Shown here piece after piece: positions 18,406 through 26,845 of a DNA stretch of 50,289 nt. The number at the start of each line of letters is the position of its first letter. Position 1 is the first letter of the stretch. A program made the translations under genes and the position numbers. A model generated the notes under the pieces. The model was not told the DNA's origin. It searched no databases and worked only from the letters and a program-made list of their open reading frames with translations. Origin of the DNA: Terriglobia bacterium (GTDB lineage: Bacteria; Acidobacteriota; Terriglobia; Terriglobales; Acidobacteriaceae); assembly GCA_020073395.1 (NCBI GenBank), contig JAIQFF010000019.1:1-50289 (forward strand), read 5' to 3'.

Positions 18406-19557
18406 TTACTGATTAGGATCCGGCTGGCTCGAATCCGATGTGTCATCGGGTCGATTCAGATGAGGCCGGTTCGGATCCGACTGGTTGGTGTCGGAGCGAT
18501 TGGGATCCAGCCGGTGCCGTCCTTCATTCGGTCCCCGGTTGCTGGCGATGACGGTCACGGGAGCCTGCAGGGTAAAGTTCAGCACGGTCTCGGACGGCAG
18601 CTTGATTTGCTGCCCCTTGGTGGCTGCCTGAACGCCGCCACCCAGGCCGCCACCTGCAGCCGCTCCAATCGCGGCTCCTTTGCCTCCACCCGCGATGGCG
18701 CCAATGATGGCCCCGATACCAGCGCCAGCCCCGACCTTTGCCGCCGTGTTCTTGCCCCGCGATGAGCCTTGCCGCCGATATTGATCAGTCTGCAGGCTGT
18801 AGTACTTCCCGCCGGCCGAAATACGGTCCAGCTGCAAGGCCACCACCGACTGCCCGGCGAATTTGCCCGCGCTTTTCACTTCCACGAGATGACCTTCAAC
18901 GTCATAGCCGGAGGGAATCACTACTTCCCCATCTACCGCCAGCGGAGAATCCAGCGTGGCGTGGAAAGTCTGGCCCTGCTGGCTGGTTTCCGAGTCGATG
19001 GTATCCACCAGCCGCACTGCCAGAGTTGTCCCTGAGGGAATCGTAACTTTTTTTGGTGGCGGCGGAGGCGGTGGCGTGGAAGGCCCCACAGCTACCGGTG
19101 CCGGAGGCGCCATCGCGGCTACAGGAGGGGCCGAGGTGGTGTCGCTGGACGAAGAAGGCATTCTGCGCTCGCGCGGCTCATGCCGGCGAGACTTGGCCGC
19201 GGGCGCCGGCGAAGGCTTGGTTTCCTCTACTGGCGGTGCTGCTTCTGCCGCTTCCGCCGGCGGCGGAGGGGCCACCTGCAAGTTGTTTATGATCTGCTTA
19301 ACCCCGGGCTCGGTAGCAGCATAGCGGGCGGCCGCATCGCGTTGCGCATCGTTGTCCACCGTGCCCGTTAGAGTTACGGTCCCGCCTTCTGCTTTCACGC
19401 CCAGCTGCTTGCCCTGCAACCCTGAGTCTGAAGCCAGTTTGGTCTGGATGTCACTGGTAAGTTGGGCGTCATTCGGCGCCTTGGTGCAGCCCACGCCAAC
19501 CGTCAGAATAGCGAGCAATGCGATCGCGGTGACGTACAGGGAGAATTTCGCGTTCAT
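18406..19557 (-). CDS. BON-domain and glycine-zipper lipoprotein
   Basis: 383 residues from the ATG at 19557 (AGGAG upstream). Signal peptide with lipobox V-G-V-G-C (Cys near 24). A BON domain spans about 30-95 (D-I-Q-T-K-L-A-S-D-S-G-L, G-T-V-T-L-T-G-T-V-D). A proline/alanine-rich spacer includes a run of prolines, then a beta-rich domain follows (I-P-S-G-T-T-L-A-V-R-L-V-D-T-I-D). Next comes a glycine-zipper (G-A-G-A-G-I-G-A-I-I-G-A-I-A-G-G-G) and a tail of degenerate five-residue units around D-P-N-R. Likely anchored in the outer membrane or periplasm. BON domains bind membranes and glycine zippers insert in them, but the role here is unknown. It lies upstream of the efflux operon but has its own terminator. 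Confidence 0.8.
   Translation of the reverse strand: MNAKFSLYVTAIALLAILTVGVGCTKAPNDAQLTSDIQTKLASDSGLQGKQLGVKAEGGTVTLTGTVDNDAQRDAAARYAATEPGVKQIINNLQVAPPPPAEAAEAAPPVEETKPSPAPAAKSRRHEPRERRMPSSSSDTTSAPPVAAMAPPAPVAVGPSTPPPPPPPKKVTIPSGTTLAVRLVDTIDSETSQQGQTFHATLDSPLAVDGEVVIPSGYDVEGHLVEVKSAGKFAGQSVVALQLDRISAGGKYYSLQTDQYRRQGSSRGKNTAAKVGAGAGIGAIIGAIAGGGKGAAIGAAAGGGLGGGVQAATKGQQIKLPSETVLNFTLQAPVTVIASNRGPNEGRHRLDPNRSDTNQSDPNRPHLNRPDDTSDSSQPDPNQ
18416..18516. repeat. Degenerate 15-base coding repeat at the C-terminus of the BON protein
   Basis: Motifs close to GGATCC or GATTCG recur at multiples of 15 bases and encode repeating pentapeptides (L-D-P-N-R, S-D-P-N-R, P-H-L-N-R). They form the last ~30 residues of the lipoprotein. 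Confidence 0.5.
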
Positions 19558-19745
19558 AGCCAATACTCCTGATTGAACTAGACCGAGTATAGCTAGTTTA
19601 GATGCAGAAAAGCTGCCGGTCTCGGTCAAAATTGTGGGCGGAGAGCCCGCCGATACCAAACCCATAACCGGGTGGCGAAGAACAACTTAGACCGCGATCC
19701 TGGGTTTTTGTGTTGGAGCAGGCAGCGGCTTTCATCACGGCCGCG

Positions 19746-20273
19746 TCAGTGTTGGCGGAGGAACTTGTAATCGAGAATTGATGCGGCCAGGCCGACCGAC
19801 TCCGCATCGCGGACGTCCTTCCGTCGGATGATCCGGCCCTGGCACAGAACGGTGCTGTTCTTCTGGCCGGAAATCTCCTCCGGCATTTCGAACACCATTT
19901 CCACCAGCGTGTTATCCGGCAATTGCTGTGGTCCGAGCAGGAGTACGCCCGACTGGCTGAGGTTTTCGACCGTGCCCTCGTGCCAAGTCCCCAGGCCCTT
20001 GGGGCGATAGCGTACTGGGGCCTGCAGCGCCAGGCGCCGGGCGCGTGGAACCCAGGTTGGCTTCTTGTTGTTCCTGCTGCGCTGCGTCTCGGTGGTTGCT
20101 TCAGGCGCGTTAGCCACGCGCTTGATGCGCTTCATCGTCTTCCAGTCGTACTTGTACTCTGCGGCGCAAAGCAGGCACACCTGGTAGTACTGACCGTCGG
20201 CAGCCCGCCGAGGCCAGGAAAATTCGTGGGAGCAGCGGCCAAGCATGAGGACATCCATTAACTTCTGTGGCAT
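19746..20273 (-). CDS. PilZ-domain protein with N-terminal zinc-finger-like motif
   Basis: 175 residues. I start at the ATG at 20273 (GGAAG eight bases upstream); an ATG 15 codons further up lacks support. Near the N-terminus R-C-S-H-E-F and V-C-L-L-C-A-A-E-Y form a C-x-H / C-x2-C pattern that could bind zinc. The C-terminal ~95 residues resemble PilZ: an arginine-rich A-R-R-L-A-L start, then V-E-N-L-S-Q-S-G-V-L-L, matching the N-x-S-x2-G turn. PilZ domains bind cyclic di-GMP, and an HD-GYP gene lies nearby on the same strand. The R-x3-R half of the motif is not clear, so c-di-GMP binding is uncertain. Confidence 0.72.
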   Translation of the reverse strand: MPQKLMDVLMLGRCSHEFSWPRRAADGQYYQVCLLCAAEYKYDWKTMKRIKRVANAPEATTETQRSRNNKKPTWVPRARRLALQAPVRYRPKGLGTWHEGTVENLSQSGVLLLGPQQLPDNTLVEMVFEMPEEISGQKNSTVLCQGRIIRRKDVRDAESVGLAASILDYKFLRQH

Positions 20274-20512
20274 GGTCGTTTCTTCCGGAGAGGATCGCCG
20301 GGACGACCTATCATCCAACAGCGCTTGCCACTTGGGCTAGGTTACTTTCGTCTAATCCGCCGGGGTCTCGCAACTGGCTGGAAACAAGAGCAGTTCTGTG
20401 ATTCGGCGGTGAACGCGTGTAGCAGTAAAGGCCTCGTTCGCGCGCCGCCCTCGAAACTGAAGAGCGCCAGTTGTTGACACGCGCCCAAGACCACGAGGAG
20501 GACAATGCAGGC

Positions 20513-21121
20513 GTGTATTATCACGGCGTGGATTCTGTAACCGGGTTTGTCCTGGCGGGCGGCAAGAGCTCTCGCATGGGCCAGGACAAGGCGTTCATGC
20601 AGTTAGGAGGCCGTATTCTGCTGACGCATGCCCTGGAGTTGGTCGGGGCAGCGATCGGAAGCGCGCAGATTGTCGGCAGCGCCAAAAAATTTGCGGCGTT
20701 CGGCACGGTAGTGGAAGATATTTATCCGGGACAGGGACCTCTAGCTGGGATCCATGCAGCGCTGGCCAGCACAGGCACCGAACTGAATCTGATTGTTGCA
20801 GTGGATATGCCATTTCTTCAGCCCGAGTTGTTAAGCTATCTGGTCGATCAGGCGCGCCAGACCACGGCTATGGTGGTGGTGCCAGAGGCGGGCAGAGGCT
20901 TGCAGCCACTCTGTGCTGTTTACCGCCGACACTTTGCGGACGTTGCGGAACGATCGCTGCGTTTGGGGGAAAACAAGATCGCCCGGCTGTTCGCCGACGT
21001 CCAGACCCGAGTCATTGATCAGGAAGAGTTGGAACGAAATGGCTTCACGGAAGAAATGTTTCGTAATTTAAACACTGAGCAAGACTGGCAGGAAGCGAAG
21101 CTGAAATTGTCGGCCCGGTGA
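20513..21121 (+). CDS. mobA: Molybdenum cofactor guanylyltransferase
   Basis: About 202 residues. The nucleotide-binding start G-F-V-L-A-G-G-K-S-S-R-M-G-Q-D-K-A is the MobA signature. G-P-L-A-G-I-H-A-A-L and V-A-V-D-M-P-F-L-Q-P follow, giving the metal-binding Asp and the D-M-P motif, then L-Q-P-L-C-A-V-Y. It transfers GMP to molybdopterin in the cytoplasm. The start is uncertain: GAGGAGG at 20495-20501 lies 11 bases before this GTG; a GTG at 20528 fits the protein better and a TTG at 20471 is longer. That same Shine-Dalgarno is ideally placed for an 11-codon frame starting at 20504. Confidence 0.88.
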   Translation: MYYHGVDSVTGFVLAGGKSSRMGQDKAFMQLGGRILLTHALELVGAAIGSAQIVGSAKKFAAFGTVVEDIYPGQGPLAGIHAALASTGTELNLIVAVDMPFLQPELLSYLVDQARQTTAMVVVPEAGRGLQPLCAVYRRHFADVAERSLRLGENKIARLFADVQTRVIDQEELERNGFTEEMFRNLNTEQDWQEAKLKLSAR

Positions 21122-21141
21122 TCGTAAGCATTTATCATTAG

Positions 21142-21168
21142 GCCCATCGGACATTGGCCGACGGGCCA
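21142..21168. repeat. Imperfect hairpin after mobA
   Basis: GGCCCATCGG and its near-complement CCGACGGGCC flank a seven-base loop 20 bases past the mobA stop. There is no U tract, so it is an unproven terminator or an mRNA stabiliser. Confidence 0.4.
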
Positions 21169-21183
21169 GAACAACTTTGCGCA

Positions 21184-21208
21184 CTTTGCGGAGTTCTTCG
21201 ACGCAAAG
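21184..21208. repeat. Inverted repeat upstream of the MlaF-type gene
   Basis: CTTTGCG and CGCAAAG are separated by 11 bases. It lies just before the heptamer array that leads into the ATPase start codon and could be an operator. Confidence 0.35.
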
Positions 21209-21212
21209 AAGG

Positions 21213-21254
21213 GGCCGACGGCCAACGACCAACGACCGACGGCCAACGACTGAT
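21213..21254. repeat. Heptamer array ending two bases before the MlaF-type start
   Basis: Six units of the form GRCCRAC (for example GGCCGAC, GGCCAAC) run without interruption to 21254; the ATG is at 21257. No Shine-Dalgarno is present, so the array occupies the ribosome-binding region. Confidence 0.75.
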
Positions 21255-21256
21255 TC

Positions 21257-22084
21257 ATGTCCACTAACGGCAAACCCGGACCGTATATCGAATTCAAGGA
21301 TGTCTCCAAGGCGTTTGGCGACAATCACGTGCTGGTTCACGTCAGCTTCACTGTGATGGATGGAGAAACCGTCTGCATTCTGGGCCGCAGCGGTGTGGGC
21401 AAATCGGTCTCGTTGATGAACATCATGGGATTTCTCAAACCAGACTCAGGCCGGGTGATTGTGGCCCATGAGGACATCACCGACTATGGAGCGGCAGACC
21501 TGGAACGCATCCGCAAGAAGGTCACCATCGTGTTTCAGAACGGTGCCCTGTTCGACTCGCTCACTGTGGGCGAGAACGTGGCCTTTCCCCTGCGCGAACG
21601 GCGCCAGCTCTCAGAAGAGCAGATTTACCAGATCGTGGATGGTCTGCTGGACATGGTGGGAGTGAAAGAGATGCGCGATCAGTTGCCTTCCGACTTGTCC
21701 ACTGGGATGAAGCGCTCGGTGGCAATCGCCCGCGCTCTGGCGGCCCAGCCCGAATGCGTCCTCTATGACGAGCCCACCACCATGGTCGATCCCCTGATGG
21801 CGCAACTGCTCGGCGATCTGATCAAACGGCTGAAAATTCAGTTGCACCTGACCAGCGTAGTCGTTACTCACGATATGCGCCTGGCCAAGAAACTGGCCGA
21901 CCGGGTGGTGTTTCTCCACGAAGGCAAAGCTATTTTCTTCGGGACCTACGATGAAATGGAGCGCTGCGAGGAGCCTATCGTGCAGGAGTTTCTAAAACTG
22001 GATGCGCCGGGGATAGAGGCGTCGATTGAAGTAAATGCTTCGGCCGACAACAAGCCGGCGGATGAAGATGGTCCCCAGTCGTGA
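21257..22084 (+). CDS. ABC transporter ATP-binding protein, MlaF type
   Basis: 275 residues with Walker A G-R-S-G-V-G-K-S, a Q-loop (F-Q-N-G-A-L-F), signature L-S-T-G-M in place of the usual L-S-G-G-M, Walker B C-V-L-Y-D-E-P-T and the switch His in V-T-H-D-M. The Q-N-G-A-L-F-D-S and L-S-x-G-M-x-R pattern is that of Mla/Ttg2A ATPases, which move phospholipids between the membranes. Unusually, no permease (MlaE) or MCE-domain gene is adjacent: mobA precedes it and ribE converges from downstream. The start codon has no ribosome-binding site. The role is inferred from sequence only. Confidence 0.85.
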   Translation: MSTNGKPGPYIEFKDVSKAFGDNHVLVHVSFTVMDGETVCILGRSGVGKSVSLMNIMGFLKPDSGRVIVAHEDITDYGAADLERIRKKVTIVFQNGALFDSLTVGENVAFPLRERRQLSEEQIYQIVDGLLDMVGVKEMRDQLPSDLSTGMKRSVAIARALAAQPECVLYDEPTTMVDPLMAQLLGDLIKRLKIQLHLTSVVVTHDMRLAKKLADRVVFLHEGKAIFFGTYDEMERCEEPIVQEFLKLDAPGIEASIEVNASADNKPADEDGPQS

Positions 22085-22097
22085 CGTGTCGGATTCT

Positions 22098-22742
22098 CTA
22101 AAACCCCTCACTCACCAATCTCTTCACCGTGAGCGATGAGTTCGCCGATTCTCCCATCATCATCTTCTCCACGTATTTCGCCACCACGTCCACTTCGAGA
22201 TTGACCGGATCGCCGGGCTTGAGCGACTTCAGGTTGGTCATTTTCACCGTATGCGGAATAATCGCGACCGTCACTTTCGTCCCTTCGATCTGGGCCACGG
22301 TCAGGCTGATCCCTTCGATGCACAGCGAACCCTTGAAGATCACGTAGCGCGCCAGTTCCGGTGGGATTTCAATGCGCAGCCAGTAATCGTCTGCTCCTGG
22401 AATTCGATCCAGCGCGAGAAACTTGCCGGTACCGTCCACGTGGCCCTGAACGATGTGGCCGCCGAAGCGACCATCGGCGCGCATGGGCAGCTCGAGATTC
22501 ACCAGAGCATCTTTCCTGATGCGCGAGAAAGATGTGCGCTTCCAGGTTTCAGCCGCCAGGTCCGCGGAGAAGGACTGAGGCGTGATTTCGACCGCAGTCA
22601 GGCAAACGCCGCTGACGGCGATGCTGTCACCTTTTTTCAGTTCCTGATTCAGCCGGGCAGCCGCAACCGTAAGGCGACGGTTGCTGTTCTCGTGAGCGAT
22701 GCCGGTGACGCGCCCGACCTCTTCGATGATGCCTGTGAACAT
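22098..22742 (-). CDS. ribE: Riboflavin synthase, alpha subunit
   Basis: 214 residues from the ATG at 22742, giving the hallmark N-terminus M-F-T-G-I-I-E-E-V-G. Two lumazine-binding barrels follow: the first with I-A-V-S-G-V-C-L-T-A and the second with S-L-C-I-E-G-I-S-L-T, the C-L-T / S-L-T active-site turns. It dismutates two molecules of 6,7-dimethyl-8-ribityllumazine to riboflavin in the cytoplasm. There is no Shine-Dalgarno; TACAAT lies seven bases before the ATG, so the message is probably leaderless. Part of that -10 comes from a palindromic repeat. ribD lies 1.8 kb upstream, separated by an unrelated amidohydrolase. Confidence 0.95.
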   Translation of the reverse strand: MFTGIIEEVGRVTGIAHENSNRRLTVAAARLNQELKKGDSIAVSGVCLTAVEITPQSFSADLAAETWKRTSFSRIRKDALVNLELPMRADGRFGGHIVQGHVDGTGKFLALDRIPGADDYWLRIEIPPELARYVIFKGSLCIEGISLTVAQIEGTKVTVAIIPHTVKMTNLKSLKPGDPVNLEVDVVAKYVEKMMMGESANSSLTVKRLVSEGF

Positions 22743-22749
22743 GAGTGCT

Positions 22750-22755
22750 ATTGTA
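22750..22755 (-). promoter_or_regulatory. -10 box of ribE, leaderless configuration
   Basis: TACAAT on the minus strand ends seven bases before the ATG, so transcription should start at or next to it. The first bases TAC belong to the end of a dispersed palindromic element (22753-22795). No good -35 is seen. Confidence 0.5.
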
Positions 22756-22795
22756 GCGCCGGCGTCCCACGCCTGGCCCGGGGGCGTCCCCCACA
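22753..22795 (-). repeat. Composite palindromic element (family A) upstream of ribE
   Basis: Reading the minus strand, a GGACGCCCCC half is followed by GGGACGCCGGCGCTAC. This is the same order and ending as the copies at 34216-34322 and 48905-48953. Confidence 0.6.
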
Positions 22796-22845
22796 AAGCG
22801 CTAAGTGAAGGAGCTGTGATTTTTGAGTAGCCCGAGATCGGGCAG

Positions 22846-24297
22846 TTATCGGCGAGTTTTCTGCCCAGGAAGCGATCTTTTTTCGTTCTCTAGGAGCTCC
22901 TCCAGCGCTTCCCGACTAAGGAATTTGCCGCGGAGGATTACAGCTCGAATCTTCTCCGTGTTTCGAATGTCGTCTGCAGGATTTGCATCAAGAAGAACCA
23001 AATTCGCCACTTTTCCCGTTTCTACCGAACCAAAATCACGTTGGATCCCGAGAAATTCTGCCGCTCGCAACGTAGCAGTTCGCAAAGCTTCCCTGGGCGA
23101 CAGCCCGGCAGATACGAGGAGCTGCAGTTCCTCATGGAGGCTAAAGCCTGGATATGTGTACGGATTCGGAGTGTCCGTGCCTGCAAGCAGAGGAACACCA
23201 AAGGAATGCATGGCTCTAACGATTTCAATGTCGTGAGCAAAAAGGCGCAATTGAATGTCGTCATTACGGAGATCGGGCACCCCACCCGTGGATTCCCAGA
23301 ATTTACGAAGGTCATCAGCGATGTAGGCGTTTCGAGGGTCCTCCCGAAGGCGAGGATTATGGATTGATGCATACGAACGAAGAACAACTAGAGTGGGGGT
23401 CTGCCAAGTGCTGTTGTGGACAAATTTTTCAAATAGAGCGTCAGCCTTCTTCGAATCATAACTCGCTAGGATTGCCTGATTGACCTTGTAAAACAGGTCG
23501 CGCGCCGTCTTCGGGTCGTCAGCATTGTCTGCCTCGGCCGACATTTTCTTCAGTTGCTCAGGTTCGGACGACAAGTAGAGAGGGATGCCCCACAGATGTT
23601 CGATGCTTTTCTGCCCAAGATCAGAAGCTTCCGCAGGTGTAACGCTATTAGGAATGTGGCCCACGAATGGAATTCGGGCGGCCTTCGCTTCGGAAGCGAT
23701 TGCTAGATAGGTCTCACGAGAAAGTGTGTTGTAGACTTTCAGGAAGTCTGCCCCTCCATTGGTCAGTTCGGAGACGGCGCGATGTGCTTCGGCTGGATCC
23801 TTGACCGAAAGAGAGAACGGCCAAAACCGATGTTCCCCTTCCAGGATCGGGCCTGCAGCGTAGATCTCGGGACCAAGGCGAGAGCCCTCCGAAGTCTCTT
23901 TCTTTAATCGGGCGATGTGCTCTAAAGAGATGTCTCCACCCAAGTCCCTGATGCCGGTAACCCCATTGGCTACGAACAACGGAAAGAAGCGGTCGGGTTG
24001 GCCCTGGCTGAGCGAATGGACATGCATATCCCAAAGGCCAGCGATCAGAAATTTCCCCCTCGCATCAACGACAACGGCATTTGCAGCGCGCCTCGCGTGA
24101 GAATAGGGTGTGATGGATCTGATCCTGTCGCCCATGATAACGACGGACATGTCAAGCTTGGGTGAGGAAGTGGTCGCATCGATCACGGTAACGTGGTTGA
24201 TGATCAAAATAGGAATCGACTGAGTGGCAGGTTGTCCGCGCAGAGCGAGAGGAAGAGATAAACACAGAAGAAAGAGTTGGAATGGCTTCACTGGCAT
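22846..24297 (-). CDS. Secreted amidohydrolase (imidazolonepropionase/prolidase-like)
   Basis: 483 residues with a signal peptide of about 21 residues. Metal-binding residues of the amidohydrolase superfamily are all visible: D-M-H-V-H (His92, His94), the bridging Lys in F-L-K-V-Y-N, His in V-G-H-I-P and I-E-H-L-W, and the late G-T-D-T. The C-terminus returns to the beta-sandwich (G-K-V-A-N-L-V-L-L-D-A-N-P). It probably hydrolyses C-N bonds in small cyclic or peptide-like substrates outside the cytoplasm; the substrate is unknown. AAAGG suits a GTG two codons in (24291) better than the ATG. The gene is visibly richer in A+T than its neighbours and splits ribD from ribE, so it may be acquired. 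Confidence 0.85.
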   Translation of the reverse strand: MPVKPFQLFLLCLSLPLALRGQPATQSIPILIINHVTVIDATTSSPKLDMSVVIMGDRIRSITPYSHARRAANAVVVDARGKFLIAGLWDMHVHSLSQGQPDRFFPLFVANGVTGIRDLGGDISLEHIARLKKETSEGSRLGPEIYAAGPILEGEHRFWPFSLSVKDPAEAHRAVSELTNGGADFLKVYNTLSRETYLAIASEAKAARIPFVGHIPNSVTPAEASDLGQKSIEHLWGIPLYLSSEPEQLKKMSAEADNADDPKTARDLFYKVNQAILASYDSKKADALFEKFVHNSTWQTPTLVVLRSYASIHNPRLREDPRNAYIADDLRKFWESTGGVPDLRNDDIQLRLFAHDIEIVRAMHSFGVPLLAGTDTPNPYTYPGFSLHEELQLLVSAGLSPREALRTATLRAAEFLGIQRDFGSVETGKVANLVLLDANPADDIRNTEKIRAVILRGKFLSREALEELLENEKRSLPGQKTRR

Positions 24298-24516
24298 CCT
24301 TTCAGCAGGCCACTAGTTAGATACTTTCTTGGGAAGAGATTAGACGAGCCGGCCATGCAAATGTCTCTCCGTTATCGTTGGAGGATGTGCGGTCGGCAAT
24401 CCAGAAGGAATTCTGCTTAAGTTAGCGCTTCTGGGCGTCCCGGCTGAATGGTGTCGGCTGCATGGGAATCGCGGGGTGGGCAGGATGACCACCCGACAAC
24501 CGGCGGGACGCAGGCG

Positions 24517-25761
24517 CTACAGGACTTCTGCGTACGGATCGCGGAGATATCCCTCGACCGCAAAATCTTCGCCGAAGCGGTGCAGCCGGAATGATCTCAC
24601 ATAAGCCGCCTCGCTCATGCGGGCGAAGCCGGGCCCCGTGGCAAAGGGCACTGAACCAGTTCCAGCCAGAATCTTAGGCGCGTAGTAAAGAAATACTTTG
24701 TCCACGATGCCCGAGGCCAGCGCCGCGCCGTTGATCATGGCGCCACCCTCGACCAGCAGGCTGGTGATTTCCATCGTCCCCAGGCGGCGGGCGATCTGTG
24801 TCATATCCGGACGGCCGTCCCCCACTCCTACCGGGACCTGCTCCACCATGATGCCCTGGCCCTGCAATTCGCGCTTCCGCTTCTCCTCCGCGAACGAGCA
24901 CAGCACCAGCACATCTTCCTTTGCCGTCTTGACCACACGCGACTCGGGTGGCAGCCGCAGACGTGAATCGACAATCACCCGCAACAACCGCCGGCGCCGC
25001 GGAAGGCCGCTGCGATCGGTGAGCAGGGGATCGTCCGCGATGATCGTGCCCACTCCCACCATGATGGCATCGTGGCCATGACGAAGCTGCTGCACATGGG
25101 CGCGGGCCACATCACTGCTGATCCATCCCCCGGTTGCGCCACCACCACCGAGCGCCCCGGGATGGTGCAACTCGCCCGGAGGCGGAGCAATCTTGCCGTC
25201 CAGCGTCATGGCCGACTTGAGTGTGACCAGGGGGGTATGCTGGCGAATGTATTTGGCGAAGGCTTCATTCAACGGTTTAGCTTCTTCCTGTAAAATACCT
25301 GAAGCCACAGAGATTCCGGCATTGCGGAGGCGCTCAAAGCCTCTGCCCGCAACCAGCGGGTTGGGATCCTGCATGCAGGCCACGACGCGGCGTACACCGG
25401 CCGCGATGACCGCATTGGCGCATGCTCCAGTCCGGCCCTGATGCGAGCAAGGCTCAAGGTTGATGTAAAGAGTTGCGCCACGAGCTTTGTCGCCGGCTTG
25501 CTCCAACGCCAGCACTTCGGCGTGCTTAATACCCTCAAAGGTGTGTGAGCCTTCACCGATGACGTGGCCGGTGCGATCGACAATTACCGCGCCCACGCAA
25601 GGATTAGGCGAGGTTAAACCAATACCTTTATGTGCCAGCTCAAGTGCACGGTGGAGAAAGTATTCATCGGTTTCGCGACTCGATGAATTCGGGTCGCGTG
25701 GAGCCGGGGATTTTCGTGCAACTTTTCGGCTTTCGCGTTTGATTGCTTTCTTGGAAGTCAT
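24517..25761 (-). CDS. ribD: Bifunctional riboflavin biosynthesis deaminase/reductase
   Basis: 414 residues. After a ~30-residue basic extension, the deaminase domain carries the zinc motif H-A-E and P-C-S-H-Q-G-R-T-G-A-C. From ~180 the reductase domain follows (T-L-K-S-A-M-T-L-D-G-K-I-A, D-P-L-L-T-D-R, V-E-G-G-A). It deaminates the pyrimidine product of GTP cyclohydrolase II and then reduces its ribose with NADPH, steps 2 and 3 of riboflavin synthesis. It lies 41 bases after ftsY and is probably co-transcribed with it. The basic N-terminal extension is longer than usual for the family, and the ribosome-binding site is weak. Confidence 0.94.
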   Translation of the reverse strand: MTSKKAIKRESRKVARKSPAPRDPNSSSRETDEYFLHRALELAHKGIGLTSPNPCVGAVIVDRTGHVIGEGSHTFEGIKHAEVLALEQAGDKARGATLYINLEPCSHQGRTGACANAVIAAGVRRVVACMQDPNPLVAGRGFERLRNAGISVASGILQEEAKPLNEAFAKYIRQHTPLVTLKSAMTLDGKIAPPPGELHHPGALGGGGATGGWISSDVARAHVQQLRHGHDAIMVGVGTIIADDPLLTDRSGLPRRRRLLRVIVDSRLRLPPESRVVKTAKEDVLVLCSFAEEKRKRELQGQGIMVEQVPVGVGDGRPDMTQIARRLGTMEITSLLVEGGAMINGAALASGIVDKVFLYYAPKILAGTGSVPFATGPGFARMSEAAYVRSFRLHRFGEDFAVEGYLRDPYAEVL

Positions 25762-25802
25762 TAAGAATCTTCGGCTCAGGTAAGGTTTGATGCCGACGCA
25801 GG

Positions 25803-26759
25803 CTAAACGAAAAGCGAATCCACGAAATCCCTGGGATCGAAGGGCAACAGGTCGCCAGCCTTTTCGCCCACCCCAACGTAGCGCACCGGAACACCGAGCT
25901 CACGCGATATAGCAACCACTACGCCACCCTTGGCCGTGCCATCGAGCTTGGTCAGGACGATGCCGGTTACGCCAGCGGACTCCGTGAACATCCTCGCCTG
26001 TTGCAGGCCATTTTGCCCGGTGGTGGCGTCCATGACCAGCAGGGTCTCATGGGGCGCGCCGGGAATGATGCGCTGCGCCGTCCGCCGCATCTTCTCCAGC
26101 TCCGCCATCAGGTTGGTCTTGGTATGCAGGCGCCCGGCGGTATCGACGATCACGTAATCTGTGTGACGGGAGGAGGCAGCCTGCAGCGCATCGTAGAGCA
26201 CGGCCGACGGATCTCCGCCCGCCTTGGTGCGGATGACTTCCGTCCCCGTCCGCTGGCCCCAGATTTCAAGCTGCTCGATGGCAGCGGCGCGAAAAGTATC
26301 TGCCGCACACAGCAAGACGGTCTTACCCTCCGAGCGCAACACCTGGGCCAGCTTGCCGATGGTCGTAGTTTTGCCGGTGCCGTTTACCCCCACCACTAGA
26401 ATTACCTCGGGCGTTCCATCCACTCGGGCCACCGGTTGAGAATCCGTGGCGTTCAAGATCGCAAGAATTTCTTCTTTGAGCAGCCGCTTGAGCTCATCGA
26501 CATTTCCAATTTGCTTGCGATCGGCCTTCTCGCGAAGTTTTTCCAGGACTTCATGGGTGGTGGTGGTGCCCAGGTCGGCCCCGAGAAGAGTGGCTTCAAG
26601 ATCATCCAGCGTTGCCCGGTCGATCTCTTTGCCGAAAGAGACCACCTCTTCGATGCGCTCGGTGAGATTTTCTCGCGTGCGCGTCACCGCTTCCTTCATG
26701 CGATCAAGGAAGCTGGGTTTCTGCTGTTCGTCGAGGCTGCCAAAGAGAGTCTGAATCAT
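25803..26759 (-). CDS. ftsY: Signal recognition particle receptor
   Basis: 318 residues starting M-I-Q-T-L-F-G-S. The N domain is followed by the G domain with P-loop [16 protein letters not shown] and [10 protein letters not shown], and the last helix has D-F-V-D-S-L-F. It docks the ribosome-SRP complex to the membrane. I chose the ATG at 26759 because a TATAAT -10 (26797-26792) would start transcription near 26785, downstream of the earlier ATG/TTG codons. It lacks the acidic A domain of E. coli FtsY, as is common outside enterobacteria. The SRP RNA gene is at 39.2 kb. Confidence 0.95.
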   Translation of the reverse strand: MIQTLFGSLDEQQKPSFLDRMKEAVTRTRENLTERIEEVVSFGKEIDRATLDDLEATLLGADLGTTTTHEVLEKLREKADRKQIGNVDELKRLLKEEILAILNATDSQPVARVDGTPEVILVVGVNGTGKTTTIGKLAQVLRSEGKTVLLCAADTFRAAAIEQLEIWGQRTGTEVIRTKAGGDPSAVLYDALQAASSRHTDYVIVDTAGRLHTKTNLMAELEKMRRTAQRIIPGAPHETLLVMDATTGQNGLQQARMFTESAGVTGIVLTKLDGTAKGGVVVAISRELGVPVRYVGVGEKAGDLLPFDPRDFVDSLFV

Positions 26760-26791
26760 GAAATTCCGGAGACCTGGAAGTGCTGACATCA

Positions 26792-26797
26792 ATTATA
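26792..26797 (-). promoter_or_regulatory. -10 box of the ftsY-ribD unit
   Basis: Consensus TATAAT on the minus strand. The start expected near 26785 leaves a ~26-base leader before the chosen ATG. The -35 is not clear. Confidence 0.55.
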
Positions 26798-26845
26798 GCG
26801 GGCAGAGGCTGACGTCTGTGGTCGGTGCTTGGTATAAGGGAGCAC

